From: Cubamyces lactineus
Lineage: Eukaryota; Basidiomycota; Agaricomycetes; Polyporales; Polyporaceae
Reading direction: 5' to 3'
Length of the DNA stretch: 64,000 nucleotides
Assembly: GCA_022376465.1 (NCBI GenBank)
Contig: JACDTU010000002.1
Span: 248,001 to 312,000, forward strand
In this document: in pieces, positions 19,825 to 30,800 of the stretch
Layout of the letters: the number at the start of each line of letters is the position of its first letter
How positions within the stretch are numbered: the stretch's first letter is position 1
Position numbers and translations under genes: made by a program
The notes under the pieces: generated by a model
What the model was told of the DNA's origin: nothing
What the model saw: the letters and a program-made list of their open reading frames with translations, nothing else
Database searches by the model: none

Positions 19825-22800
19825 TCAGTCCATGAAAACATCCCCATCGTCGTCGTCGTTTGGACCGTCCTCGCCTCCAATTGAAACAACCACACCGCCC
19901 TCATCATCGGATTCGTCTGGCGAGTCCGTGTTAAGCCGCGTATGGCACAGCCAATGCCAGCTTGTGTGTCCGATGGCGAAGAATGGTTTCAACATCCGCA
20001 CCAGCCTCAGGGACGTAGGGTCTTGCCGGGGGTGCTCGGCCAGGAGCTTGCCGCTACCAAGTATATGCTTGTACACCCCGCGTTCGTTCTGACTGATGAC
20101 TCGGTAAACCGTCGGCGAGCATCCATAGACGTAGATGCTGTAGCGAGGGTAGGCACTTCCCCTTCTTCGGCGCGGCGCCGGCGGTATCAGTACCACCTTG
20201 GAAGGTGTATCTTGAAGTGGTGCGCCCGCGTTCGAAACTGGCGTCTTCTCGCCGAGCTTCTTGTTCACGGCAATCGACTCCTTTGACTCCGGCTTGACGG
20301 GGATCGAGGCGAGCAGCGGAGGCTCGGAAGTGACTCCAAGTTCCATGATGAGTGTGATGTAGGGGTGTCGCTGTGTCTCATCATCGTCGGGGGTTTGCTT
20401 GAACAAACCGACTTTCGTGGCATCGATGGCGTATGCTGCTGTAGTCCCAGAGTGCGCACGGAGTTTGAATTGAACCATGATACCCGACATGACACTGGCG
20501 TCGAGTGCAGCGTCCTTATTCATCAGAACAGGGATGAAGATGTCAACCGTGGCTGCGTTATTTCGGCATATAACCGCCATCGAGCGGATGAAGCACCCGA
20601 GCGCAGTGTCCTGGCTCAATGCGGAGTCGTCGGCCCATTTCGCGAAGTGAGTGAAGTTCACCACGGCATCCTTGAACGCCTCAGCAAACGTTAGATCTCC
20701 TCTCGGATCGTTGGCTGGCAGGTTGTCTGGCTTGCTTGTGAGGACGTCCTTGGCGAATGCCTCGGAGAGAAGTTGCACGAGGAGGGTGGTCACGGGGACG
20801 GGGTTACTGAAATGGGGGTCATCGGAGTCTGAGGAAGTCGCGCAAGTGGCGGAATCTCTGGCAAGCAGCAGCAATAAACGCCCGACGATCTCGCCGACAT
20901 CGCCTCGAGAAATCAAATCGTGGTCTAAGGATTTCCGTAGGATCTGCACCGCCGGGCCAATATCAGTCGTGTCTCGAAGGCGATCGACGACATTGATTCC
21001 TGTGGCCGACGGCCCAAGTCCCAGGCACTGGCGCCGCCATTCATGCAGTTGACGAGCAGCTGCCTCGGCCAGGATTGGCTCCGATGAGTACCCCGATCGG
21101 AGATATATGCGGTCCTTGGGAACGGAGTAGGCAATGCGCATGTGGCTCGCGACAAGCTGTTCTTCGTGGCGACGGGCTGCCTCCCGACTAGGCTCGAATG
21201 AAAGCATGATGCGGACGTCGAGAACAGCTGTTTGGGCAGCAACTGTATGCGAGTCCATCGGCATTCTCATGTTATCGTTACAGAGTAGCTTGCGGCGTGC
21301 AAGCTCTAGCACGTCAAGAGAGAGCCTGCCGCATCGCAGTACTTGCGAATCCGTGATAGAGGGGGGATCGGGGCGGTCGATACTGAATTTGTCAAGCACC
21401 CAGTCGGAGTACGGCATCATCAAGGACCGCCACCTGTGTGAACGATTAAATTCTTGAATAAACGACACGACGAGACAGAGAGTGGCTCACATTGGCCGTC
21501 CAAAGCATGCCATGAACGGTGTCTCACATACATCTCTGCAATGTAACTTCGATGGAACAAGTCGCTTGGATCCAAAGCAATCGAAAGGGGTTTCCGTGAT
21601 AGGTGCATGCATGCTAGGGGGAAGTGCACTGTAACGAGCAGAGCGGGCGTGGATAGCAGCCGGCGCCAAATGTTCGAGCGACGACTGCGTCGACATGAAG
21701 AGAGTGAACAGGCCCAAGTCACGGCAGTCGTCCAACGCGCTGACGAGGATATCAAGCGCTGTTTTGTGCTTCGGAGGCGAAGACGGCTCTGACGCGTTGT
21801 TCTGGTTGGCGCCCGTTGAGGTCGGGTCCGTCTCCATTGCGTCCATCGAGGTGGGGACCGTCGCGCTCGCTGAGGACGCCTTCGCGAGTCTCGACGGTAC
21901 TTCTGCCAGCACATGCGCCTCGTCAAAGTACATGAGGATGTGGAGTATCTTGAGGCGACCCATGGGATCCCCCCGAATCGTTTCGGGTCGAAAAGCCGCA
22001 CGTAACTCGTCGCAGGTAGCAAGTGGCGCTTCTTTGAAGTCAGAAGACCCCCCAACCGTAGTGGGCCCATCAGCCGAACAGCCGGAAGAGGTGCAAACGA
22101 GTTTGACAAGTGTTTCCAAGGCATCCTGCGCCTGCTTAAGTATGCCCGCGGCAGGATTGCCCGCTGTAATCTAGGGTCTACGTTGAATAGAGGGCGAATT
22201 GATCAGCCGAGAGTATCCCTACCTTCTGCTCTTCAGCACTGATATCGCCGTCCTTCAGTTTCTGGAGAGCAAGCATTCAATGGATGTCCAATAGTCAAGT
22301 GACGCAGACTACCAACCGCCAACGCTGCCACCCTGCCGTATAGCGCGTCTCGGCGTCCAGTCAGGTATTCGCGCCATTCAAGAAGAAGCTTTGTATCGCC
22401 GCTGCGGGAGGCTAGCATGCCACGCAATTCCTTCGTGATCTCCTCGAATACCACCTGGAGGAAACCATGAAACCGGGACTGGAGCGTGAGACCACTATAC
22501 TTGGACGCCCACTCCATGAGCAGGTTATGTACCGCAGTGTCGGTCGGAGGATAAGCGCCATCTACCATACAGGTGTTGAACAAGTATCAGAGCGCGTGAG
22601 AAGTTGAGATGAGGCCTACTTTTCACATGTTCTTTGGGGTCTCGTATGTTGAACGGAATCGTAAATATCTCCCCGGCAACCTCGTGGACGAGGCGCGACT
22701 TGCCGGACCCCGAGCTTTGTATAACAGCTGCGTGGCCCATATATGCACTACGTGCGCTGGTGCCGTAGTACATGTTCCGAATGTTGCTGGCTAGAGCGAC

Positions 22801-23436
22801 ATGATGTTCACCGATGAATGGCGCGGACCAGCCCTTAATCACCGCTAATGAACCAGTCAGTGTCACGTTGGGCAACTGCGATGGGCCATTTGCGCACCTT
22901 CTATTCACGGGCAAGGGCGTCAGTTACAATGAACGAAGCTGAGGTCGTGAAAAGTACGATGCTCACCCTGCAGGGTCCTCTTAGCGGCGCTATCTAGAGA
23001 CGGTTCTGAGCGAATAACCGGCTGGGTATTGCGTGTACGAGGCTTGGGACGTCCTGCTTGTTCACGTATGTACTCTGGTGCGATAGCAAATACGTGCTCA
23101 GCATGTCAGGAGTCAATGTGCAGTCCATCATTCTCGAGACGTACTGAGTCGCATCAAGACGCTATAGTCTTCCTTATCGTAGGCTTCCTGCACCATGTCA
23201 CCAAGTTGGGAGACGTGAGCATCGCACCATTTCCTGTCCGCTGGTACCTTCAGGTTCAGGGGTATGAATTCGCATTGCGCCTGCACAACTTGTAGGACGT
23301 GCCAGATGTACAACGGGTCTCTGGTAGGAATCCCCACGTCTTTTATCTCGTGATGAATCAGCTTGTTGTAATTGGTAAGCGTCTGGGCGTCTGGCAGTTG
23401 GTCCTCGCCAACCATCTCCATTGGACTCGAATCCAT
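19825..23436 (-). CDS. Large P-loop NTPase of an agaricomycete-expanded family, multi-exon
   Basis: Read on the minus strand from the ATG at 23436. An N-terminal exon (to 23128) is followed by an exon ending near 22970. The P-loop exon (22914 downward) has Walker A in VIQSSGSGKSRLVHEVAG and then FTIPFNIRDPKEH. Next are GAYPPTDTAVHNLLMEWASK (22583-22310) and an exon near 22170-21490 with Walker B in ILMYFDEAHVLAE, a sensor-like FTLFMSTQSSL and PFMACFGRPM. The last exon is 21430-19825 (about 530 residues, ending in an acidic tail DDDDGDVFMD). The ordering and the FxTIPFN, FDEAH and FGRP blocks match a family common in Agaricomycetes. It resembles the NTPase part of Crinkler-type proteins; that link is inference. 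Exact splice sites were not all resolved. Confidence 0.65.
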
Positions 23437-23701
23437 GGCTGTATTGAGTTGCTGAGAGAAGGACTGAGTGGGATGCTCGACGACACGAGATGGTGGTAGT
23501 GAAGAACAAGTGGTTGTTCGGTTTCTTCACGCTCCGCCGTCGCTTTCATTTAGTGCTGGAAAGATACTATTAGTTACGGAAAATGTGGGATAATTACTAA
23601 TACAATGGAATACGATTACCGTGGCCCTCCGTATCGTACTCAAAGAGTATTGTATCTGTATTAGTATTCATATCTAATCCTATCTACTGGTATGTATTGA
23701 T
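23437..23701. other. Spacer between NTPase gene and hAT remnant
   Basis: AT-rich from about 23550; nothing recognised. Confidence 0.4.
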
Positions 23702-25454
23702 CTATTGGTGGATCGAGACTGACTCCAAGTACTCGACGTTGTCGCCAAAGCCCCGCCGTAGCCACTCCTTCGTAATTATCGTTCTTGATGCAGATATAGC
23801 ACTGAGGGACGAACGAGCATCCCGAAGCGTGTGCCGGCACGACGAGAACAGTCGTTCAACAGCAATGCTCACACCTGGGATTGCGAGAACGTCACGGGCG
23901 ATCCGGGATAGCACCGGGAACTGCACTGAATGAGCCTAGTAAGGAAGTGTCAGAATCAGATATACTGGCTTCTTGAGGTCGGGACGGTTGAGATACCGTA
24001 CCTTCCACCAAGGGAGGGCGTTGTTCTCATCGCTGCAAGGATGGATGAGATGTTACTGACGTACAGATCAATCTCAGATTGATGTACGTCATTTGGTGAT
24101 GAACCGCTCGTCGACGCTAACGCTGGCTCCCCACGTCCTGCAGCAACCGCCACACTGAAGACTGAACGTTGCTTCAGTTGAGGCTTAGGTGCCCGGTTGG
24201 GCTTCAAGTGATCGGAGTTGTCCCCATGTAGCGTGTCTGAATCGACCAACTTGTCATGATACTCCTTGTAAGACTCGGCCAGAAGCTCACGCGCACGGGT
24301 AGGCACGCTGTCATCCCAGAGTTCTTTGTTCTCGAAGTACTTGATGCGGATAGAAGGGTGCAAAACTAGAGTGGTTGCGTGAGTGTAAGAATTGTTAAAA
24401 ACTCAAAAGATCAAAGGTACCGGCACCGAGAAGGATATACTTTGATTCAAGGGCAGCGGTCAGGTATTGGCGCAGTTTGGCAAGGGCTTTCTCACACGCT
24501 GAACGAATGTACTTGTCTTCAGTCCTCCTAGCTCCCAGCTTGTGTTGAACGAGGTGGGTTTCAAGGTGCTTGTAAAGCGGCAGAGTCATCGAGATTGTGG
24601 GCACTTTGTCAACAGAGAGAGAAAGTGTGATATCGTTCAGCTCCTGCCAATGTGTCAATCAGGACATGTACACTCACGGAATTAATGCAGCGTATGCCAG
24701 TGGCCTTACCGACAGAATAGTTCGGATGCTCTCCAGTTGCTCCCAGTCTTGAGGAGAGAGAAATAAGCGATTTTTCTTACGTGTAGCGGCTGCCTTCTTC
24801 TTTCCAGTAAGCCCCTTCCCCATCTGCTCAATCCATGCGTTGATTGCCTGTATTATATTGCCGTAGTCAGCACACATTCGCAAACAATATACCTCCGAAG
24901 GTTGACATACAGGCCGGAGGAGGAGAGCACGATCGATCTCAGCAAACGTCGTGTTCCACCGTGTAGGCATGCTTCGGACAGGCACCAGATGCCGGGCATC
25001 CTTGTCGCACAACTGGCGTATAAGGCGACGCATGCTGGCACGGCGGACATTAGAGCGGAGGATATCAACAACTATGGCATGAAGCTAAACCCATCATCAG
25101 CTAAGCTATACTAAGCGGGCTACTTGCACAAACCTTATCCACAACTGTCAGAACAGTTTTCTTGCCCTTGTTCTGCCGGGTTGCACCAGGTGCCGCATCT
25201 AAGGTTTCATCAGGCAATTTCGGGTCCTCCTCAAGGTCCGTGCTATCGGATGTGTCTGACATGCCTGCATCACCATCTGTCACTTGTGCGGTGCAGGGAC
25301 GCCCATTGCGCTTGTCTTGAAGTTCTTGCAGAGCGATCTTGCTGTGCTCTTGGACGTCCTCATCATCTTCTGGGTTATACGCCAGAGGATACTTGCAGTT
25401 GCTAGCATAGAGGTCTTCCTCGTCTGGATCAGGTGCAACACCAAGGCCGTACAT
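23702..25454 (-). pseudogene. hAT-family transposase, 5'-truncated
   Basis: Minus strand, read from 25454 down. It starts with acidic linker sequence (DPDEEDLYASNCKYPLAYNP). Next comes PTRWNTTFAEIDRALLLR (about 24990-24900), then WQELNDITLSLS...TISMTLPLYKHLETHL (24658-24560), HPSIRIKYFENKELWDD (24363 onward) and the hAT C-terminal dimerisation motif FPVLSRIARDVLAIPGVSIA-VERLFSS (23926-23840). The order matches the second half of hAT transposases. The BED finger and the first catalytic Asp are missing; the gene stops where the SINE at 25500 begins. Segments are separated by short introns, the borders of which I did not fix. Probably inactive. Confidence 0.75.
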
Positions 25455-25499
25455 GAATCCTCTGTGTGGGAAGGGAAAAGATTAGCAGACTTCCAACTA

Positions 25500-25772
25500 T
25501 TTCAGTAGTGGGGTTGCAACCCTCCCGTCTAATAGACGGCGAAGGGTTGCAACCGGATGCAAGTCCAGCGCCAAAGAGGACCTACCGCGAGCACGCCCAT
25601 GTCCAACGGAGGGGCTTGCAACCGCGGTTGCAAGTACCCTGCCGACGGTTGCATGCTCGGATACTGCGAACGCAAGTCAGTACATGCTCGACAAAATGGC
25701 TACGCTCAGGGTCGAACCCCGAGCTTAACCTATCCACGACAGGAAGCATCACCACTTCGCCACCACTGCTTT
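25500..25772 (-). mobile_element. tRNA-derived SINE, copy 1
   Basis: Minus-strand copy of the element at 33147-33418. The tRNA-like head has an A box TGGCGAAGTGG (complement of 25752-25762) and a B box GGTTCGACCC (complement of 25709-25718). The body carries palindromic TTGCAACCGCGGTTGCAA-like blocks and ends in GGGAGGGTTGCAACCC. The two Pol III boxes at about 43-nt spacing make a tRNA-derived SINE the best reading. No ORF. Confidence 0.72.
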
Positions 25773-26605
25773 GAAGTGAGGCATCTAATAAAAATCATCA
25801 CGCGCATTCACTAGCTCGTCTAGGTACTGAGCAAGGTGAACGTTACAACCACAGTATAACCGGGTGCCCCGTCGTAAATCACGGTGTACACCATCACGCA
25901 CCACCTCTCCCTGGTTGGCATGCTGGGACACGACAAATGAGCGCGCGGGGGTGTTAGCTTCAACCATTTTGTAACTGTGGGTAGTCTATTTCTCTTGCTT
26001 ACCTTGTTTTTGATGATGTGGAGTAGACGTATGTAGACAGCATGTGCACAACTTCTTGATGCCATAGTCTGGCTTTTGCATATTGTATGTAGCTGTAGTC
26101 AATACGCATTACGTGGCAGGATCTTACATCGTGCTACAGTAATGAGAATGCCGAGCAGACCGCCGCACCAACCTGATGTCCTGCTCAAGGGTTACCAATG
26201 CGATCGACATGATGAACCAGTGTTGGATGGCCGGTGTGGCAATGCGGCTTTCCGCATGTGTGGCAATGTGGTCGACCGTACGACTGCCGCAGTGGCCGTA
26301 AACGTATGCGGCTTTTCACATGGTCCATACGACCCGGAGAGGGCGGTCCGTTGGCGGTTCGTGACGTCCGCCGCTGCCTCGGGCCTTCTGTGCTTGGGAG
26401 TCAGTTTGTTCTATACGATCATGTACAACATAAGTAGTAGATTTGACCTATGGCCTGAATTTGGAACATATATCGCTGCCCTTCGAAACAGTGGATGGTC
26501 TGTTTGATTCCCCACTAGGATAGTAGGTGAATCCTCGAGCTCCTTCTGCGTCAGTTGGGTCAAGGCGAATAATACACGGCCATGGCTGGTAGTAATTTGA
26601 GTCTC
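25773..26605. other. Intergenic region
   Basis: No gene supported. A stretch near 26230-26300 repeats ATGCGGCTTT and GTCGACCGTACG blocks that also occur at 32920-33000, so older shared repeat DNA lies on both sides of the copia insertion. Confidence 0.4.
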
Positions 26606-27068
26606 TGTTACAACGGTGCATGACACGGCCACTGTTACGGTTACGTCTTGGTCTCGTGACTTGTCCTATGCTTATGTATCGTGCTTACGTTCTGGAGGCC
26701 GAGCTTGCTGCGGCTTACTCATGTGTTGTATACTTAGCTCCATTCTTCCATGCCACGTCGGTGACACGTCAGTTATTCTCATGATTCGCCATCCCCACTC
26801 CCATGTACAGTCAGCCCCAGCTATACTTAGCCGTACTGAACATTTGCTTACCGATCCGGTCTATTATTAGTCTCGGCCATGTATATATAAGCCGAGGATC
26901 TTCTTCAAAGAACCTCAGCTCGATCTGGTTATCTATTGCCTATTCACCGAACCCCGACTCGCCTCTTCTCAGAAGATCTTCGATCCTCAACTCGCCTCTT
27001 CGTTACTCTTTGAGGCGATGTGACCCCTAGCTCAGCCACCGCGTGACCGATCTAGGCTCGTCATAACA
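26606..27068 (+). mobile_element. Solo LTR of a Ty3/gypsy element (element B family)
   Basis: It starts TGTTAC and ends ATAACA, and is flanked by the exact 5-bp duplication GTCTC (26601-26605 and 27069-27073). It is highly similar to the complement of the element B LTR at 58344-58813, including the TATATATAAGCC promoter box near 26880 and the end CTAGGCTCGTCATAACA. No internal sequence adjoins it, so LTR-LTR recombination has removed the rest. Confidence 0.88.
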
Positions 27069-27073
27069 GTCTC

Positions 27074-27404
27074 CCTCACAGGTAACAGCCCCTCTTGGTA
27101 CGGGCTGCATAAGGTGTACCATGGATATTGAGGAACGTAGAGAGACAGTCTACAAGCACGTCCATGAGGAGCATATTCACCGCCCATTGTGTAGACCCGC
27201 TGTCTATGACTTCTCTTCGGTCACAGAGTGAAGATATTGTGGATGCATCCAATGATTTTCAGGTTAGCCATACTGCAGTTAACAGAACCTGGGACTGCCT
27301 GAGGTCAGGCTTGCACCTAGATGCTTCATAAGTTTTCGCTGGCGCTCTGGTTGACAGATGTAACTACAACGCCGCAGACCACGGTTCCGTACGGCTCATG
27401 AGAA
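27074..27404. other. Intergenic region
   Basis: Nothing recognised between the solo LTR and the copia target duplication. Confidence 0.4.
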
Positions 27405-27409
27405 GATGC

Positions 27410-27800
27410 TGCGAGGTTACGAGCACGAGCGGGGCGCGGGGGTTCTAAACAAAAAGTGCTCAGCGTTCGGAAGAGCGAACGATCTATTAGTTAGTTACCT
27501 AAACAAAAAGTGCTACACTAATGTCAGATAAGCAATGAATGAAAAGAACGTATGGGCCTCACCTCAGCATTCGGAAGAGCGAACAATGAGGGAGGCGTCA
27601 ATGGAACGCAAAAGGGATATGGGCGGGCGCGCCATTGATGGCGCGCACGCGAGAAGTCTCGATATGGACATCGTCGGTGGCTGAGGTCGATGGCGCGCGC
27701 TATCGTGGCGGAGGCGCTTTGACCTCGTACGGAGTGGGATACAAAACTAAACGAAAGAATATCTATAAAAGAACGAGTCGGTGAGTACCGTATAACAACA
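27410..27800 (-). repeat. Copia 3' LTR
   Basis: 391 bp, TG...CA ends when read on the minus strand; one difference from the other LTR. Confidence 0.95.
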
Positions 27801-27807
27801 CGCCCCC

Positions 27808-30800
27808 TCAAAGCGAACGAAGCCCGAAGAGCGCGGAGAGATGCTCCAGACGTGGACGCGGTAGCGCCTTCGTGAAGAGATCAGCCGGCATGTCTTCAGT
27901 GCGACGGTGCTCGAGAGTGATCTTGTTGTCGTCAACGGCCTCGCGGATGAAGTGAAAACGAATGTCGATATGCTTTGTGCGGGGATGATAGGCATTGTCC
28001 TTTGCTAGGGCAATGGCAGAACGGTTGTCGCTATGGAGAAGGAGGGGGTGCTTGCGGACTTGAGGGTCCAAGACATCGGCCAGCACGTAGCGGAGCCAGA
28101 TCGCCTCCTTTGCAGCGTGCGTAAGAGCGATGTACTCCGCCTCCGTGCTCGACAGGGCGACGACGTTTTGCTCCTTGGCAGACCATGAGATTGCACCGCC
28201 GTCGAGTGTGAAGACATATCCGCTGATCGAATGGCGGTGCTCCGTTGACGATCCCCAGTCGGCGTCGGAGAAGCCCTTGAGACCGTCGCATTGATCCCCA
28301 TACACAAGCCAAACCTCCCGAGTCCCCTTCAGGTAGCGTAGAACACGTTTGACGGCTTCCCAGTGCGCTCGGCCAGGATTCTGCATGAACTGTGAGAGCG
28401 CAGTGACCGCAAATGCAATGTCCGGACGTGTGCCCACTGCAGCGTACATGAGTGATCCGACGGCCTCACGGTAGGGGACGTTCCGCATGTCTTCGAGCTG
28501 ACGGGGTGTGGACGGTGATTGGTGGCGGCCGAGTGCATTGCCAGGCTGGAGCGGGGTCGATGCAGGGTTGGCATCCTGCAGGTTGAAGCGAGTGAGGATT
28601 GTGTCAATGTACGACCGCTGTGAGATAGCGATCGTCCCGTTGGTACGGTCGCGCTGGACTTCAATGCCGAGGATCCATCGCATGGGCCCGAGGTCGGACA
28701 TCTCGAAGCGCTGGCTGATATCGCTTTTGAATCCAAAGACGTAGTCGGGTGTGCCTACGATGGTGAGATCGTCCGTGGAGGCTGCAATGATGACAATCGA
28801 CCTTGAGTCGGACGATCGGCGGTACCAGACTGCATGGTCTGATGCGCATCGAGTCTGCTGCATGTCAGACATGGCAGCATTGAGTGTGTCGTACCACCCG
28901 TGACCGGCCTGCTTGAGACCGTAGATCGTCTTGTTGAGACGACAGACGAGATGCTCTTGCCCAGGAGTGGCTGAGCCAGGGGGTTGACGCATGTTGATAA
29001 CCTCGTTGAGGGTGCCATTGAGGTATGCAGACTTGACGTCCATCTGCTCGACTTCCCAGTCGTACCGTGCAGCGAGAGCGAGGAGGGTTCGGATGGAGGC
29101 GAGCTTGGTGACTGGAGCAAAAGTCTCATTGTAGTCAACACCAGGGATTTGAGTGAATCCCTGAGCGACTAAACGAGCCTTGTACTGCTTGATCGAGCCG
29201 TCAGCATCGCGCTTGATGCGGAAGACGAACCTGCTGCCAACTACGTTGACTCCCGGAGGTGGCTCGACGAGGTCATATGTGTCATGCTGGCAGAGGTTGT
29301 CGAGTTCAACGTCGATCGCATCCTTCCATCGTGGCCAATCAGGAGAGGCCTGCGCTTCGGCTAGTGAGAGGGGCTCTTGACCCTCTTCGATGGCCATGGC
29401 GTACTCGAGTGGGAGGCCTGGAAGCGATTCCTCAGTGGTCCAGTCGTGCTCCCCTTCATCGTCGTCGTCTTCATCAGCCATGAGGAGTGCAGTTGCCGTG
29501 GCTCCAAGGAGCTCATCAGCCTGTATGCCCCGAATGCGCTTGCTGCGGCGACCATCGGACGTCCCTTCACCTTGAGCGAGCCGCTGTACGTATGCGGATG
29601 GCTTCCGCGCACGCTTGCCTCGACCGAGCTCGTCTTCAAGAGGTGCTGACTCCTCTCGCACATCCTCAGTAGTTGCCTGAGGGATAAGGCTAGGAGACGT
29701 AGGCGAGGATGGCACAGAGGGTGCAGAGGGTAGTTCGGAAGGAGGAGACGACACGGGCAGCTCGCCGTTGTCGTTCTTGCTTGACTTCGCCCCCTCGAGC
29801 TGGTTGTCGTCGGCTGTTGCGGTCGGCTCCGTATCGACAAAGCAGACGTTGCGTTCGACTGAAACGGCTCGCTTTGATGGCCAGTAGACACGGTAGCCCT
29901 TCGCATCCGGTGCGTAGCCAACGAAACGGCCCTCCGTTGCCTTGCTGTCCATCTTTGCGGAGTGCTCCTTACGGATCCAGACCTTGGTGCCAAACGTGCG
30001 GAGGTCCGAGAGGTCAGGGACCTTACCATAGCGACGTTCGTATGGGGTCTGGCCATCCAGTGCACGCGTCGCAGTCCGATTCTTCAACCAGGTCGCATGA
30101 AGCATGGCGTAGCTCCAGAGGCTCTGAGGGAGATCGGAATCGAGCAGCATCGCTCGCGCGTGCTCGGCGAGCGTGCGGTTGACACGCTCAGCTACACCAT
30201 TCTGCTCGGGGGTGTCGTGTACTGAGGTGCGGTGCCTAGTACCCTTCGATCGAAGGTGCTCCTTGAACTCGGTGGAGCAGAACTCCCCACCGTTGTCTGT
30301 CTGGAGCTCCTTGATGCGACGGCCCTCCTGCGTCTCCAGCTGTGCCTCGAGGTCCTTGTACGACTTGAACGCTTGGTTCTTCTCCTTCTGGACGTAGGTC
30401 TCCGTCCAGCGTGTCGCGTCGTCAGTCCACGTCGTCGTGTACTTGTTGCCTCCCAGCGATGTCGATCCCGCCGTCCAGGTGTCGGCGTGAATGCGGTCGC
30501 CGAAGTTCTTCGCTAGTGCAGACTTGCGTTCGTTGGGGACAGGTACGCGCGTGATCTTCGCCTTGATGCACGCCTCACAGACGTCGCTCGTCGATGTGTC
30601 CGTGAGCTTGATGCCAGCGATGCGACCTTGTTCGACCATACAAAGCGAGACTTGCTGCGAGATGTGGCCGAGTCGACGGTGTAGCTCCAAGTTCGTCAGC
30701 TCGACTGTGCTTCCCTGAGCTCCAGCAGCGGCTGCTACGTCTTGGCGGCGGACTTGATAGAGCCCGTTCGAGAGTGGGACTTGACCAATGACGGTCCCTG

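Noticed and set aside
29361..30065. Further minus-strand ORFs inside the copia polyprotein
   Set aside because: Ser/Arg-rich shadows in other frames of the polyprotein.
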